DNA of 34,110 bases from an uncultured Acidobacteriia bacterium. Its GTDB lineage: Bacteria; Acidobacteriota; Terriglobia; Bryobacterales; Bryobacteraceae. Location of the stretch: the NCBI GenBank assembly GCA_903907865.1, contig CAIVPR010000030.1, positions 1-34,110 of the forward strand, given 5' to 3'. Below, in pieces: positions 16,749 through 24,058 of this stretch; positions within the stretch are counted from its first letter, which is position 1; each line of letters starts with the position of its first letter. A program made the translations under genes and the position numbers. The notes below the pieces were generated by a model. It saw only the letters and a program-made list of their open reading frames with translations. It had not been told where the DNA came from and did no database searches.

Positions 16749-17822
16749 CTACTGGACGCGGTCCAGAGTGACGACGCCCCACGGACTGCCGCTCGCCTTT
16801 ATCTTCTTCGTGACTGTGTTGGTGGCGACGTCGACGACGGAAATGTCGTTCGAGGGTCCATTGGCCGAATAGTGGGTCTTGCCGTCGGGTGAGACGGCGA
16901 TTCCCCAGGGACGCTGGCCCACTTCGACCGCCCCCGCGACCTTGTCTGTAGCGGTGTCGATTGTGAACACTTGATGCCCTCTACCGGTGCTGACAAACAA
17001 CTTGGTCGCATCCGGCGACAACAGAACAGCCATCGGTTTGATCTCTCCGGGCTTGCCCAAGGAAATCGCGCCCGTCATTTTCTGCTTCACCGCGTCCACC
17101 ACCACCACCGTGCCGTCGTTCTCGGCGTTGATGTAAGCCTTCGTGCCGTCCGGTGTGAACGCGACCGAGCGGGGCCTGTGCCCGACTTTAAATGTCTTGA
17201 GGATCTTGCCCGCGACCGGGTCCAACACCCCGATGGTGCCCGTTTCTTCCGACGTCACGTAGACGAGCTTGCCGTCCGGCGTCACCTTGACACCCTCCGG
17301 CTGCGCCCCCACTTTGGCCGATTTGACAACCGTACCCGAGGCGACGTCGACGACGCTCACGGCGGAATCGTCCTCGTTCGAGATGAACAGCTGTGTGCCG
17401 TCCTTGCTGATGTCGAAGTTTTCCGGATCCGACCCGGCCTTGAGGACACGGACAACCTTGTTCTGGGCCACATCGAAGACTCCGATACCGTCGGCACTGT
17501 GGTCGGCGGGCGGCAGCGAGTCTTCATCAACGCCGGGGCCTGCGATCGGCGACCCGCTCAATGCCACGTAGATCGTTTTCCGGTCGGGACTTGCGTGGAT
17601 TCCACGCGGCCGTTTTCCGAGAGGCACGGTGGCGATCACGGTCGCAGTCGCGGAATCGATGACGGTCAGGTCCCCTGAGACCTCGTTGGTCACGTAGACC
17701 CGGTACGCGGTCGATTCCGCGGGCTTCTTCTCCGCCGCCTGTTGCACGGGAGCGGGGGTGGAGCAGTTCGTGCAGAGAGCAAAAAGGCACGTGGGCAGAA
17801 GCAGATTCCTGATGATGGGCAA
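16749..17822 (-). CDS. Secreted YVTN/YncE-type beta-propeller protein
   Basis: A 357-residue extracytoplasmic seven-bladed propeller. The N-terminus is a signal sequence (LLLPTCLFALC); no ideal lipobox is present. Blades repeat every 40 or so residues with the YVTN-type pattern: YVTNEVSGDLTVID, LFISNEDDSAVSVVD, VYVTSEETGTIGVLD, AYINAENDGTVVVVD, LFVSTGRGHQVFTID and SANGPSNDISVVD. The start is TTG at 17822, with a good ribosome site (GAGGAG) six bases away and no ATG alternative. A small leader hairpin (AGGGG and CCCCT, 17835-17850) lies just upstream. YVTN propellers often accompany PQQ or cytochrome c proteins, which fits the downstream dehydrogenase. The ligand is unknown. The 25-bp ECF-like motif at 17860-17884 lies 38 bp before the start. 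Confidence 0.9.
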   Translation of the reverse strand: MPIIRNLLLPTCLFALCTNCSTPAPVQQAAEKKPAESTAYRVYVTNEVSGDLTVIDSATATVIATVPLGKRPRGIHASPDRKTIYVALSGSPIAGPGVDEDSLPPADHSADGIGVFDVAQNKVVRVLKAGSDPENFDISKDGTQLFISNEDDSAVSVVDVASGTVVKSAKVGAQPEGVKVTPDGKLVYVTSEETGTIGVLDPVAGKILKTFKVGHRPRSVAFTPDGTKAYINAENDGTVVVVDAVKQKMTGAISLGKPGEIKPMAVLLSPDATKLFVSTGRGHQVFTIDTATDKVAGAVEVGQRPWGIAVSPDGKTHYSANGPSNDISVVDVATNTVTKKIKASGSPWGVVTLDRVQ

Positions 17823-17859
17823 GGCGTTCTCCTCAGGGGACCAAGCCCCTATATGGAGT

Positions 17860-17884
17860 GTTCCGCCTCAGGCCCGTTTGTTCA
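17860..17884 (-). promoter_or_regulatory. Candidate ECF promoter for the YVTN-PQQ pair
   Basis: Read on the minus strand: TGAACAAAC (17884-17876), then GGAAC (17864-17860), starting exactly 20 bp apart and preceded by an A-rich tract (AAATAAAAT). The same two words at the same spacing occur in both arms of the palindrome between the sigma factor and TonB receptor genes. Three matches in regulatory gaps of one neighbourhood make a shared regulator likely. Which part is the -35 and which the -10 is inference; TGAAC fits a -35 preceded by A-rich DNA. Confidence 0.6.
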
Positions 17885-17910
17885 GATTTTATTTGCCGGC
17901 TTGCGGGGGA

Positions 17911-18882
17911 TTACCGCGCGCCATCCTTGGGCAGCACCAGAACCGCCAGCGCACAGCTTTTCGACTCGATCGAAAGTGCCTGTGGCCCTCCGAGCAAACT
18001 ACCGTTCGCCGGATACCCGCGATGGAACGCCGAAAGGGAATACTCCCCGCCAACCAGTCCATCGAACACGAACCGGCCTTTGCCGTCGGATGTGGCGTAC
18101 CGGAGCAGCCGCTCGGACCGCAACTCGAGGACCACTCCCGGCACCGGCGATCTCATCGTTGTTGGATCGTGCATCTTGTCCAGATCCAACTGGTACGAAT
18201 AGTCCGTGGTTGTGAAGCCCTCCAGCCGCGTCGATTCCTCCCGCCGCCCCTTGTAGAAAGTCAGATAGGCCAAATCCTCGCCCGCGTCGGTCAACCGGCG
18301 GGTGCGGGCGCAGACGGTTGTCGAGAGAACTCCCGAGCTTTCCTCGTTGTCGGCGTAGACCAAGTAGGTTTCGCCGACCTGGAAATCGATGCCGCAATCG
18401 CCGAACGGCGTCGAGACTTCCAAATAATCGTCGTCGTCCTCGTCGTCGTCATCTTCGCCGTGCTTGAAGAACGTCCGCACCTTGAACCGTACCCTCAGTC
18501 CGCCACTGAGCGAGGCATCGAAAAGCGACGCGATGTCCCGTACCGTGCTTGCCGCCTTCATGCGCTCCCTGCCTTCCGGTTCCAGATCGGGAAAGGTCCG
18601 CAGATACGCCTCCTTGAGGGTGTCCAGCGACGCGGGAGACGGATGATCCGTCGCGTCGAGATACGCGGCGTTCAGCGATTGCAGGGACGGGCGACTAGCC
18701 AGGTTCCAACGGCTCAGGAAAATTGGAGACATGGACTCCACCGTTCCAATAAAGACGGTGTTGCTCGCGGCAACCTCGTTGCAGGGGGCGTAGGACGCCT
18801 GGCAAGTGCACGCCGAGGCTGGCGGAGTGCCATGCAACGCCGCGCAGAGCAGGAGGATGGACCCGGCGCGTCGGACTCTCAC
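17911..18882 (-). CDS. Secreted Cys-rich protein, NTR/TIMP-like start, acidic run and regulatory-like C-terminal domain
   Basis: A 323-residue extracytoplasmic protein. GTG at 18882 overlaps the anti-sigma stop codon by four bases (GTGA), indicating translational coupling, and gives a signal peptide (SILLLCAALHGTPPASA). The mature start, Cys25-T-Cys27 with Cys34 followed by ASNTVFIGTV, resembles netrin/TIMP-like (NTR) proteins in bacteria. Around residues 143-152 lies an acidic run of eight Asp and one Glu after HGE, encoded by a GAC/GAT-rich repeat. The last 80 residues (PGVVLELRSERLLRYATSDGKGRF type) look like a carboxypeptidase regulatory-like beta sandwich. Coupling to the sigma/anti-sigma pair suggests a part in envelope signalling, but function is not known. 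Confidence 0.85.
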   Translation of the reverse strand: MRVRRAGSILLLCAALHGTPPASACTCQASYAPCNEVAASNTVFIGTVESMSPIFLSRWNLASRPSLQSLNAAYLDATDHPSPASLDTLKEAYLRTFPDLEPEGRERMKAASTVRDIASLFDASLSGGLRVRFKVRTFFKHGEDDDDEDDDDYLEVSTPFGDCGIDFQVGETYLVYADNEESSGVLSTTVCARTRRLTDAGEDLAYLTFYKGRREESTRLEGFTTTDYSYQLDLDKMHDPTTMRSPVPGVVLELRSERLLRYATSDGKGRFVFDGLVGGEYSLSAFHRGYPANGSLLGGPQALSIESKSCALAVLVLPKDGAR

Positions 18883-19703
18883 CTTGCGGAATCCGCCCGG
18901 GGTCTGCGATGTTCCGGCAGCGGCTGGTCCACCTGGAAATACTTCTTGTAGGCGGAAATCCAATTGGTGGCGATTTCCTGCTGGGCTTCCCCAAGGTCGA
19001 GACTGCCTTCGCACACCATCTCGCGAAGCCGGTCTTCCAGCGCGTCCTTCACATGGGCGTTCCATGTGGTCGACTGCGAGTGCGGCCACAAGTTGTGGAT
19101 GTCGTCGGCGCCGCCGAGTGCGGGCGTCACAAGATAGTCCACTTCATAGGCCTGTGGATCCGCGCTGGGAATGCCGTATTCCTGAAAAACCTGCCGCTGC
19201 AGCGAGACGGGGACGGACCGGTTTCCTTCGGCGGACTGGGAGCAAACGGCGGACCTGTGCAGCAACACGGTGGCTCCGGGTGTCAGCCGCGAATCGGGCA
19301 TGTAGTACAAGGCCGCTTGTAGGCGCGGGCGACCCGTCCGCTTGACGATGAGGCCGCTGGTTGCGACCCCCAGCGCGAGTACCGCACAGGCCGCCATCGC
19401 AACGGCAAGGCTCCGGGAGAGCCAAAACCGGGCTAGGCCGCGCGGGCTGGCCTCGGACAACTGCGCCATCCTTGCCCTCAAGAGCGCCCGTGGTCCCGAC
19501 GGCGAAGGCAGGTCAGGCGCAAACTCACTCTGATGAAGCCGGACGAAATCCGTGATCGCCCCCTCGAATTCCTGTCGGCGGGCCCGGCAGGTCCAGCACG
19601 CCGAAAGATGTGCGCGGGCCATCTTGCCCTCGTGGGCCGAAAGTTCTCCTTCGACATCGAGAAGCAACTGCTGGTCGGAGAGATGCGAATCCGGATAGTT
19701 CAT
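18879..19703 (-). CDS. Anti-sigma factor with HNH-like extracytoplasmic domain
   Basis: A 274-residue single-pass membrane anti-sigma factor. The N-terminal zinc-binding anti-sigma domain has His24, His32, Cys36 and Cys39 (AHLSACWTC). A membrane segment spans about residues 98-120 (SLAVAMAACAVLALGVATSGLIV). The outer domain (about 130-256) carries the framework of a secreted HNH-type nuclease family: EVDYLVTPALGG (187-198), NLWP (204-207), VKDALED (218-224), MVCEGSLDL (229-237) and AQQEIATNWISAYKKY (240-255). In active relatives the first motif reads EVDHL; here His is Tyr190 (TAT). I infer a sensor domain made from an inactive nuclease fold. ATG at 19703 lies 9 bp after the sigma stop, with AAAGG as ribosome site. 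Confidence 0.88.
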   Translation of the reverse strand: MNYPDSHLSDQQLLLDVEGELSAHEGKMARAHLSACWTCRARRQEFEGAITDFVRLHQSEFAPDLPSPSGPRALLRARMAQLSEASPRGLARFWLSRSLAVAMAACAVLALGVATSGLIVKRTGRPRLQAALYYMPDSRLTPGATVLLHRSAVCSQSAEGNRSVPVSLQRQVFQEYGIPSADPQAYEVDYLVTPALGGADDIHNLWPHSQSTTWNAHVKDALEDRLREMVCEGSLDLGEAQQEIATNWISAYKKYFQVDQPLPEHRRPRADSAR

Positions 19704-19712
19704 AGCAGTTTT

Positions 19713-20303
19713 TCACCTTTCGGCGGAGCGCGCCACCCGCGCCAACGACCTCGTTAGTGACATGGACACAGCCCCGAGCGACATACCGAGAACCTCACCG
19801 ATCTCCCGGTAGCGCAACCCTTCGGCCCGCAGGAAAAGACAGCGGCGGTCCTGCTCGGGCAGTGCGTCAACCACCGCCCGGACACGCTTTTGAGCTTGGT
19901 CGTTGGCGAAGCATGCCTCCGGGTTGGGGGCGGGGTCGGCAGCCCGCTCCGCGTCGCTGGCCTCCAACTGCACTTCCGAATCGCGCCGTGTTCGTTGGCG
20001 ATGCCGCAGCGCGAGGTTGTGGGCGACCCGGAACAACCACCCGCGGACGTTTTCGACGGGTTTGCCCGCATCCAAGTGGCGGTATAAGGCAAGGAACACC
20101 TCCTGCAATACCTCTTCCCCGTCGGACACTTCCAGCCCAAACGTCCACAAGTACCGAAGCAGGGGATCCCGAAGCTGGTCGAAAACCGCGGTGACATCCT
20201 CGTGGAGTCTGGCGTGCGCATCCCCGCGCCGCGTCGAAGCTGCGATGGGCAGCAGCGGCGTAGCCAAGGAAACTGGAAACCGGGGTGTCATGGAGCTACT
20301 CAT
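19713..20303 (-). CDS. ECF-type RNA polymerase sigma factor
   Basis: A 196-residue sigma-70 family protein of the ECF class, with only regions 2 and 4. Region 2 covers FDQLRDPLLRYLWTFGLEVSDGEEVLQEVFLALYR in two blocks (FDQLRDPLLRYLWTF, then DGEEVLQEVFLALYR) and RGWLFRVAHNLALRHRQR. Region 4 covers LPEQDRRCLFLRAEGLRYRE and IGEVLGMSLGAVSMSLTRSL, a helix-turn-helix for the -35 element. The likely start is ATG 20303; ATG 20291 is a shorter option, and a longer frame to 20354 would run into the palindrome. It is first in a unit with its anti-sigma factor and the Cys-rich protein. The palindromic promoter region with its own arm suggests it activates itself and the divergent TonB receptor gene. Confidence 0.92.
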   Translation of the reverse strand: MSSSMTPRFPVSLATPLLPIAASTRRGDAHARLHEDVTAVFDQLRDPLLRYLWTFGLEVSDGEEVLQEVFLALYRHLDAGKPVENVRGWLFRVAHNLALRHRQRTRRDSEVQLEASDAERAADPAPNPEACFANDQAQKRVRAVVDALPEQDRRCLFLRAEGLRYREIGEVLGMSLGAVSMSLTRSLARVARSAER

Positions 20304-20310
20304 ACTGGAT

Positions 20311-20388
20311 GTTCCACCGCCGCCCGGTTTGTTCACTGTTTTTTCTCGGTGCACAAAAAACCGTGAACAAACCGGGCCGCGGTGGAAC
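20311..20388. promoter_or_regulatory. Palindromic divergent promoter region, 34-bp arms
   Basis: Arm 1 (20311-20344) and arm 2 (20355-20388) are inverted copies with 32 of 34 bases matching, around the loop CTCGGTGCAC. Each arm read outward gives AAAAAAC, TGAACAAAC, a GC-rich stretch, then GGAAC. The minus-strand arm ends 8 bp before the sigma ATG, and the plus-strand arm ends 9 bp before the TonB-receptor ATG. Each arm also supplies GGTGGA, a possible ribosome site. If TGAAC is a -35 element, transcripts would begin at or close to the start codons. The DNA would also form a very strong cruciform or RNA hairpin. Confidence 0.8.
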
Positions 20389-20397
20389 TTACATTAT

Positions 20398-23160
20398 ATG
20401 GACACATTGAGACATCGACTGGGCTCGGCACCAGTCCTGTTCCTTCTAGGGCTTGCTGGCGTGGCTGCCCCGCTCCTGGCGCAGCAGACCACCGGCAGTA
20501 TTCGAATCGAGGTGAAGGATCCGTCCGGGGCGGCCGCGCAGGCTTCCCTCAAGCTGGGTTCCCGACCGGTGGAGACCGATTCCCAAGGTGTCTACGAATC
20601 GAAAAGTCTCACCGCCGGCCACTACCGGATCGAAGTATCCAAGACTGGATTCGAGACTCAGTCCATCGAGGTCGACGTCAAACCCGACGTGCCCGTTTCG
20701 CGAACAGTCACGCTGGTGATCGGGGCGCAGTCCTCCCGTGTGGATGTTGTGGCGACCACGCCGCTGCCGGGAGTGGATCTGTCGGTCAACCAGGTCGCGG
20801 CGGCGGTCCAAGTCGCGACGCAAGCCGAGATCGAGGCAAGCGGTGCGAGCGATCTCCCCGATTTCCTGAACCGTCGCCTCAACGGCGTCTACCTGAACGA
20901 AATGCAGGGGAATCCCTATCAGCCGGATGTGAACTTCCGGGGCTACACGGCGTCCCCCTTGCTCGGAACCCCGCAGGGCATCGCCGTCTATTTGGACGGC
21001 GTGAGGCAGAACCAACCGTTCGGCGATGTGGTGAGCTGGGATCTGATTCCGAAAAACGCCATTTCCTCGCTTACGCTGATGCCCGGCTCGGACCCGATTT
21101 TCGGCCTCAATGCGCTGGGCGGAGCACTCTCGGTGCAAACCAAGGATGGTTCCACCAGCCCCGGCCTTTCGGGCAACCTGACGTGGGGCAGCAGCGGACG
21201 CAAGGCCGTGGAAGCCGAGGCGGGCGGCGGCAAGGCTACCGGCTTCAACTGGTTTCTTGCGGCGAATGCATTCCACGAATCCGGTTGGCGGTACGACTCG
21301 CCGTCGGACGTGCGGCAGGGTTTTGCCCGTCTCGGCTGGCGCACCCCCAAAACGGATTTGGGGCTGACGCTTTCCTACGCCTACAACACCCTCACCGGGA
21401 ATGGAGTCCAGGACTACCGCCTACTGGCAACGGACTACAAGAGCATCTACACTGCGCCGGACACTATCGGTAACCGGTCCCCGTCGCTGAACTTTCTGGT
21501 CCGGCACACCTTCACCAGTTCCGTGACCTTCTCCGGGAATGTGTACTACCGCAATATCAGGACGGAAAGCATCAACGGGAACTTGAATACCAATTCGCTC
21601 GATGAGTCGGTCTACCAGCCGAGCGCGGGCGATATCACAGCCCTGAAGAATGCTGGCTATACGGGGTACCCGGCAAGCGGGGCCAACGCGGCCAACACGC
21701 CGTTTCCCAAGTGGCGTTGCATCGCGCAGGCACTACAGTTCAGCGAGTCCATTGAAAAGTGCGACGCCATCATTGTTTACTCGAAGACCATTCAGAACCA
21801 GGCCGGCGCTTCGGGTCAGTTTAGCTGGGCAACCTCGCCGGATCCGTTCCACCGCGGCTCCGGGCGCAACCAGCTTACAGCCGGAGCCGCCTTCGACCGT
21901 GGTTCCGTAGTCTTCACGCAGAACACCCAGTTCGGCTATTTGAATCCGGACCGGACCGTCCACGGTATCGCCTCCTGGGAAGACGGCTCCACCAACAGCA
22001 ACGGCGATCCCGTCGACACGCGGGTCAACCTCCACGGAGTGACGCCCAGCTTCAGCCTCTTCGCGACCGACACGCTCACCATCGGACAGACCGTCAACCT
22101 GACGTTCTCGGGGCGGTACAACCGGAACACCATCGACAACAAGGACCTGTTTCAGCCCAAGGCCGGCCCGGGATCGCTCACCGGCACGAACGTCTACCAG
22201 CGCTTCAACCCGGCGCTGGGTTTCACGTGGAGTCCCTCGGCCTTGGTCAACCTGTATGCCAGCTACATTCAGGGAAGTCGGGCACCTACCTCCATCGAAT
22301 TGGGTTGCGCGGACCCCCTCAATCCCTGCAACCTGCCCAACGCGCTCGCCAGCGATCCGCCTCTCAAGCAGGTCACCACCGACACCTGGCAGGTCGGCGT
22401 TCGTGGCAAGACCGAGGCGCACATCAACTGGAACCTCGGTGCGTTCACCGCCGCAAACCAGAATGACATCCTGTTTGTCGCTTCGCAGCAAACGGGCACC
22501 GGCTATTTCAAGAACTTCGGAAAGACGCGGCGGCGTGGAGTTCAGGCCAGCGTGGATGGACAGTTTAAGACGGTCACCGGGGGGCTGGACTACACTTGGC
22601 TGGAGGCGACGTATCAAAGCACCGAGGTACTCTCGGGCACCGGCAACAACACCAACGACACGGCACTTTCGGGCTTTCCCGGCTTGGACGGCCTGATCAC
22701 CATTCACGCCGGCAACCGGATTCCACTGGTTCCCAAGCAAACGGGCAAGGCCTATTTGAATTGGCAGCCGACTCCCAAGCTGGTCCTCAATCTCAACCTG
22801 CTCGCAGCCTCCAGCGCCTACGCGCGCGGCAACGAGAACAACGCCTACAAGGCCGATGGAAAGTACTACCAGGGACCAGGCATCTCGCCCGGATACGCCG
22901 TGGTGAACTTCCGGGCCCACTACGACCTGACCCGCCGGTTCCAACTGGCGGTTCAACTGGACAACCTGTTCGACCGCCACTACTATACGGCGGCCCAGTT
23001 GGGAAACACGGGACTCACAGCGGCGGGCACGTTTGTTGCCCGACAGTTTGCAGCCTATGGAGCCGGCCCCCAATCAGGGAACTATCCGATCCAGAGCGTG
23101 ACGTTCTTCGCGCCAGGGGCTCCCCGTAGGGCGTGGGCCGAACTTCGGGTCCGGTTCTGA
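20398..23160 (+). CDS. TonB-dependent outer membrane receptor with N-terminal regulatory-like domain
   Basis: A 920-residue outer-membrane receptor. ATG 20398 starts a signal peptide (FLLGLAGVAAPLLAQQ); longer frames run through the sigma gene and can be ignored. Residues about 33-115 form a carboxypeptidase regulatory-like beta sandwich (GSIRIEVKDPSGAAAQ, TAGHYRIEVSKTGFE). The plug follows (VNFRGYTASPLLGTPQGIAV, YLDGVRQNQPFGD, DPIFGLNALGGALSVQTKDG). The remainder is a 22-strand-type barrel with NLYASYIQGSRAPTSIELG and FQLAVQLDNLFDRHYY, ending in a terminal Phe (ELRVRF) as outer-membrane assembly requires. It is divergent from the ECF sigma/anti-sigma genes, the arrangement of receptors controlled by cell-surface signalling. 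There is no separate N-terminal signalling (STN) domain. Substrate unknown. Confidence 0.95.
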   Translation: MDTLRHRLGSAPVLFLLGLAGVAAPLLAQQTTGSIRIEVKDPSGAAAQASLKLGSRPVETDSQGVYESKSLTAGHYRIEVSKTGFETQSIEVDVKPDVPVSRTVTLVIGAQSSRVDVVATTPLPGVDLSVNQVAAAVQVATQAEIEASGASDLPDFLNRRLNGVYLNEMQGNPYQPDVNFRGYTASPLLGTPQGIAVYLDGVRQNQPFGDVVSWDLIPKNAISSLTLMPGSDPIFGLNALGGALSVQTKDGSTSPGLSGNLTWGSSGRKAVEAEAGGGKATGFNWFLAANAFHESGWRYDSPSDVRQGFARLGWRTPKTDLGLTLSYAYNTLTGNGVQDYRLLATDYKSIYTAPDTIGNRSPSLNFLVRHTFTSSVTFSGNVYYRNIRTESINGNLNTNSLDESVYQPSAGDITALKNAGYTGYPASGANAANTPFPKWRCIAQALQFSESIEKCDAIIVYSKTIQNQAGASGQFSWATSPDPFHRGSGRNQLTAGAAFDRGSVVFTQNTQFGYLNPDRTVHGIASWEDGSTNSNGDPVDTRVNLHGVTPSFSLFATDTLTIGQTVNLTFSGRYNRNTIDNKDLFQPKAGPGSLTGTNVYQRFNPALGFTWSPSALVNLYASYIQGSRAPTSIELGCADPLNPCNLPNALASDPPLKQVTTDTWQVGVRGKTEAHINWNLGAFTAANQNDILFVASQQTGTGYFKNFGKTRRRGVQASVDGQFKTVTGGLDYTWLEATYQSTEVLSGTGNNTNDTALSGFPGLDGLITIHAGNRIPLVPKQTGKAYLNWQPTPKLVLNLNLLAASSAYARGNENNAYKADGKYYQGPGISPGYAVVNFRAHYDLTRRFQLAVQLDNLFDRHYYTAAQLGNTGLTAAGTFVARQFAAYGAGPQSGNYPIQSVTFFAPGAPRRAWAELRVRF

Positions 23161-23174
23161 GGTCCAGACGAGCG

Positions 23175-23200
23175 TGACGCCGAGGATGCCCTCGGCGTCA
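23175..23200 (+). terminator. Strong hairpin after TonB-receptor gene
   Basis: TGACGCCGAGG (23175-23185) pairs perfectly with CCTCGGCGTCA (23190-23200) around ATGC, 15 bp after the stop codon. There is no U-tract, so it may stabilise the 3' end or act with Rho rather than end transcription on its own. Confidence 0.45.
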
Positions 23201-23233
23201 GTCCATCAGGCGGTACCGGGATTTGAGACCTAC

Positions 23234-23410
23234 ATGAATACCGGAACTGGTCGACTGGCGCGCTTGCTTGTTCTGTGCGCGGTCCTCGGGCTGAGCGCGC
23301 TTGTTTCACCCGACGTTTCCGCCCCTCTCGCCCGCCGGGACTTCGTGCCGGCAATCATCGGGGTCTCGATTGTGGTGGTGGCGGTCAAGATGCTGCTCGG
23401 ACGCCGATAG
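23234..23410 (+). CDS. Small membrane protein, 58 residues
   Basis: From ATG 23234 the frame encodes a basic start (MNTGTGRLARLL), one hydrophobic segment (LLVLCAVLGLSALV), a short polar link (SPDVSAPLARRDF) and a second hydrophobic segment (VPAIIGVSIVVVAVKMLLG) ending in Arg-Arg. This reads as a real two-segment helical hairpin. The family is not recognised. A longer frame from 23174 would begin inside the terminator hairpin and is rejected. It follows the receptor gene by 73 bp and could share its transcript if the hairpin leaks. Confidence 0.5.
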   Translation: MNTGTGRLARLLVLCAVLGLSALVSPDVSAPLARRDFVPAIIGVSIVVVAVKMLLGRR

Positions 23411-23420
23411 GTCGGGGTCG

Positions 23421-23490
23421 CCTCGCGGTCGCCGCTCGCTAAGATCCTGATTCTGCCGAGCCGCCACCGCGAGGGAGCGTTTGTCCGGCG
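23421..23490 (+). repeat. Dispersed stem-loop repeat
   Basis: CCTCGCGGTCGCCGCTCG (23421-23438) pairs with CGAGCCGCCACCGCGAGG (23457-23474) over 18 bp with two mismatches. The loop AAGATCCTGATTCTG matches the orientation of the 14508 copy. GAGCGTTTGTCCGG follows, and further blocks (GAACC, then AACTGCCGTTTC near 23520) are shared with the copy at 31011, so the full element may be about 110 bp. Confidence 0.75.
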
Positions 23491-23541
23491 AACCCAGGGC
23501 GCGCGTGTTACGCGGCCAACTGCCGTTTCCAGGATAACCAT

Positions 23542-23660
23542 TTAACCCTCGAAAACTAGGGTGGCGCGAAGCGTCACAAACAACAAGATGTCGAAGCGGT
23601 CCGTGTCGTGCGGCACACGGGGGATGCCTTGGAATAGCAGGTTTGTGAGGAATGCCGGAT
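23542..23660 (-). pseudogene. Possible 3' end of a lost gene
   Basis: Read on the minus strand, the last 38 or so codons before the stop at 23542 look protein-like (FLTNLLFQGIPRVPHDTDRF, then DILLFVTLRATLVFEG). There is no start in the same frame; upstream the DNA belongs to the vapC-like frame. It may be the tail of a truncated gene. The family is not recognised, and chance cannot be excluded over this length. Confidence 0.25.
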
Positions 23661-24058
23661 CAGCGGATGAACTGGATGCGATAGTCGCGGGCCAATGCGT
23701 CCATTTCGTGATGATCCGCCGTGAGGAGGGTCGCGTCCAGCCTGCGGCCCAGGACCAATCCGCAACAGTCCGCAAGCGAGATGCGGCGCGCGACGGACTT
23801 GATCTCGCCCATCTCCATCCAGAACTCCTCGTCGAGGTCGGGTCGAAACCAGACGCCGGCTGCGCGGAGGAGTTCAACCGTTTGGGACGCCGATGAGGAA
23901 CCGCCAACCCGGTTGACGTCGTAGTAGACCTAGCATAGATTCATGGCGTGGGCGAAACACACGTGCCGTGGGTCGCAGATGATTGCGTCCACGATGTCCG
24001 CCCCGGTTTCCGCGCGGAGGTATGCGATCATGGCGCTGGCATCGAGAACATAGTTCAT
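23660..24058 (-). pseudogene. VapC-like PIN-domain toxin broken by an amber codon
   Basis: A full-length 132-codon frame for a PIN-domain ribonuclease, except that codon 43 is TAG (23932-23930). The front part reads MNYVLDASAMIAYLRAETG with the first catalytic Asp6. Before the stop comes HAMNLC and after it VYYDVNR; intact relatives read NLCEVYYD, so the lost residue is very probably the second catalytic Glu, one base away (GAG to TAG). Downstream, ISLADCCGLVLGRRL and ATLLTADHHEMD keep the remaining acidic residues. ATG overlaps the antitoxin stop by four bases (ATGA). The toxin should be dead unless the strain suppresses amber codons or the base is a sequencing error. VapC toxins cut tRNA or rRNA. 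Confidence 0.8.

Noticed and set aside
19903-20397. A 165-residue upstream extension of the TonB receptor frame
   Set aside because: It is antisense to the sigma factor gene and crosses the palindrome; the signal peptide begins only at 20398.
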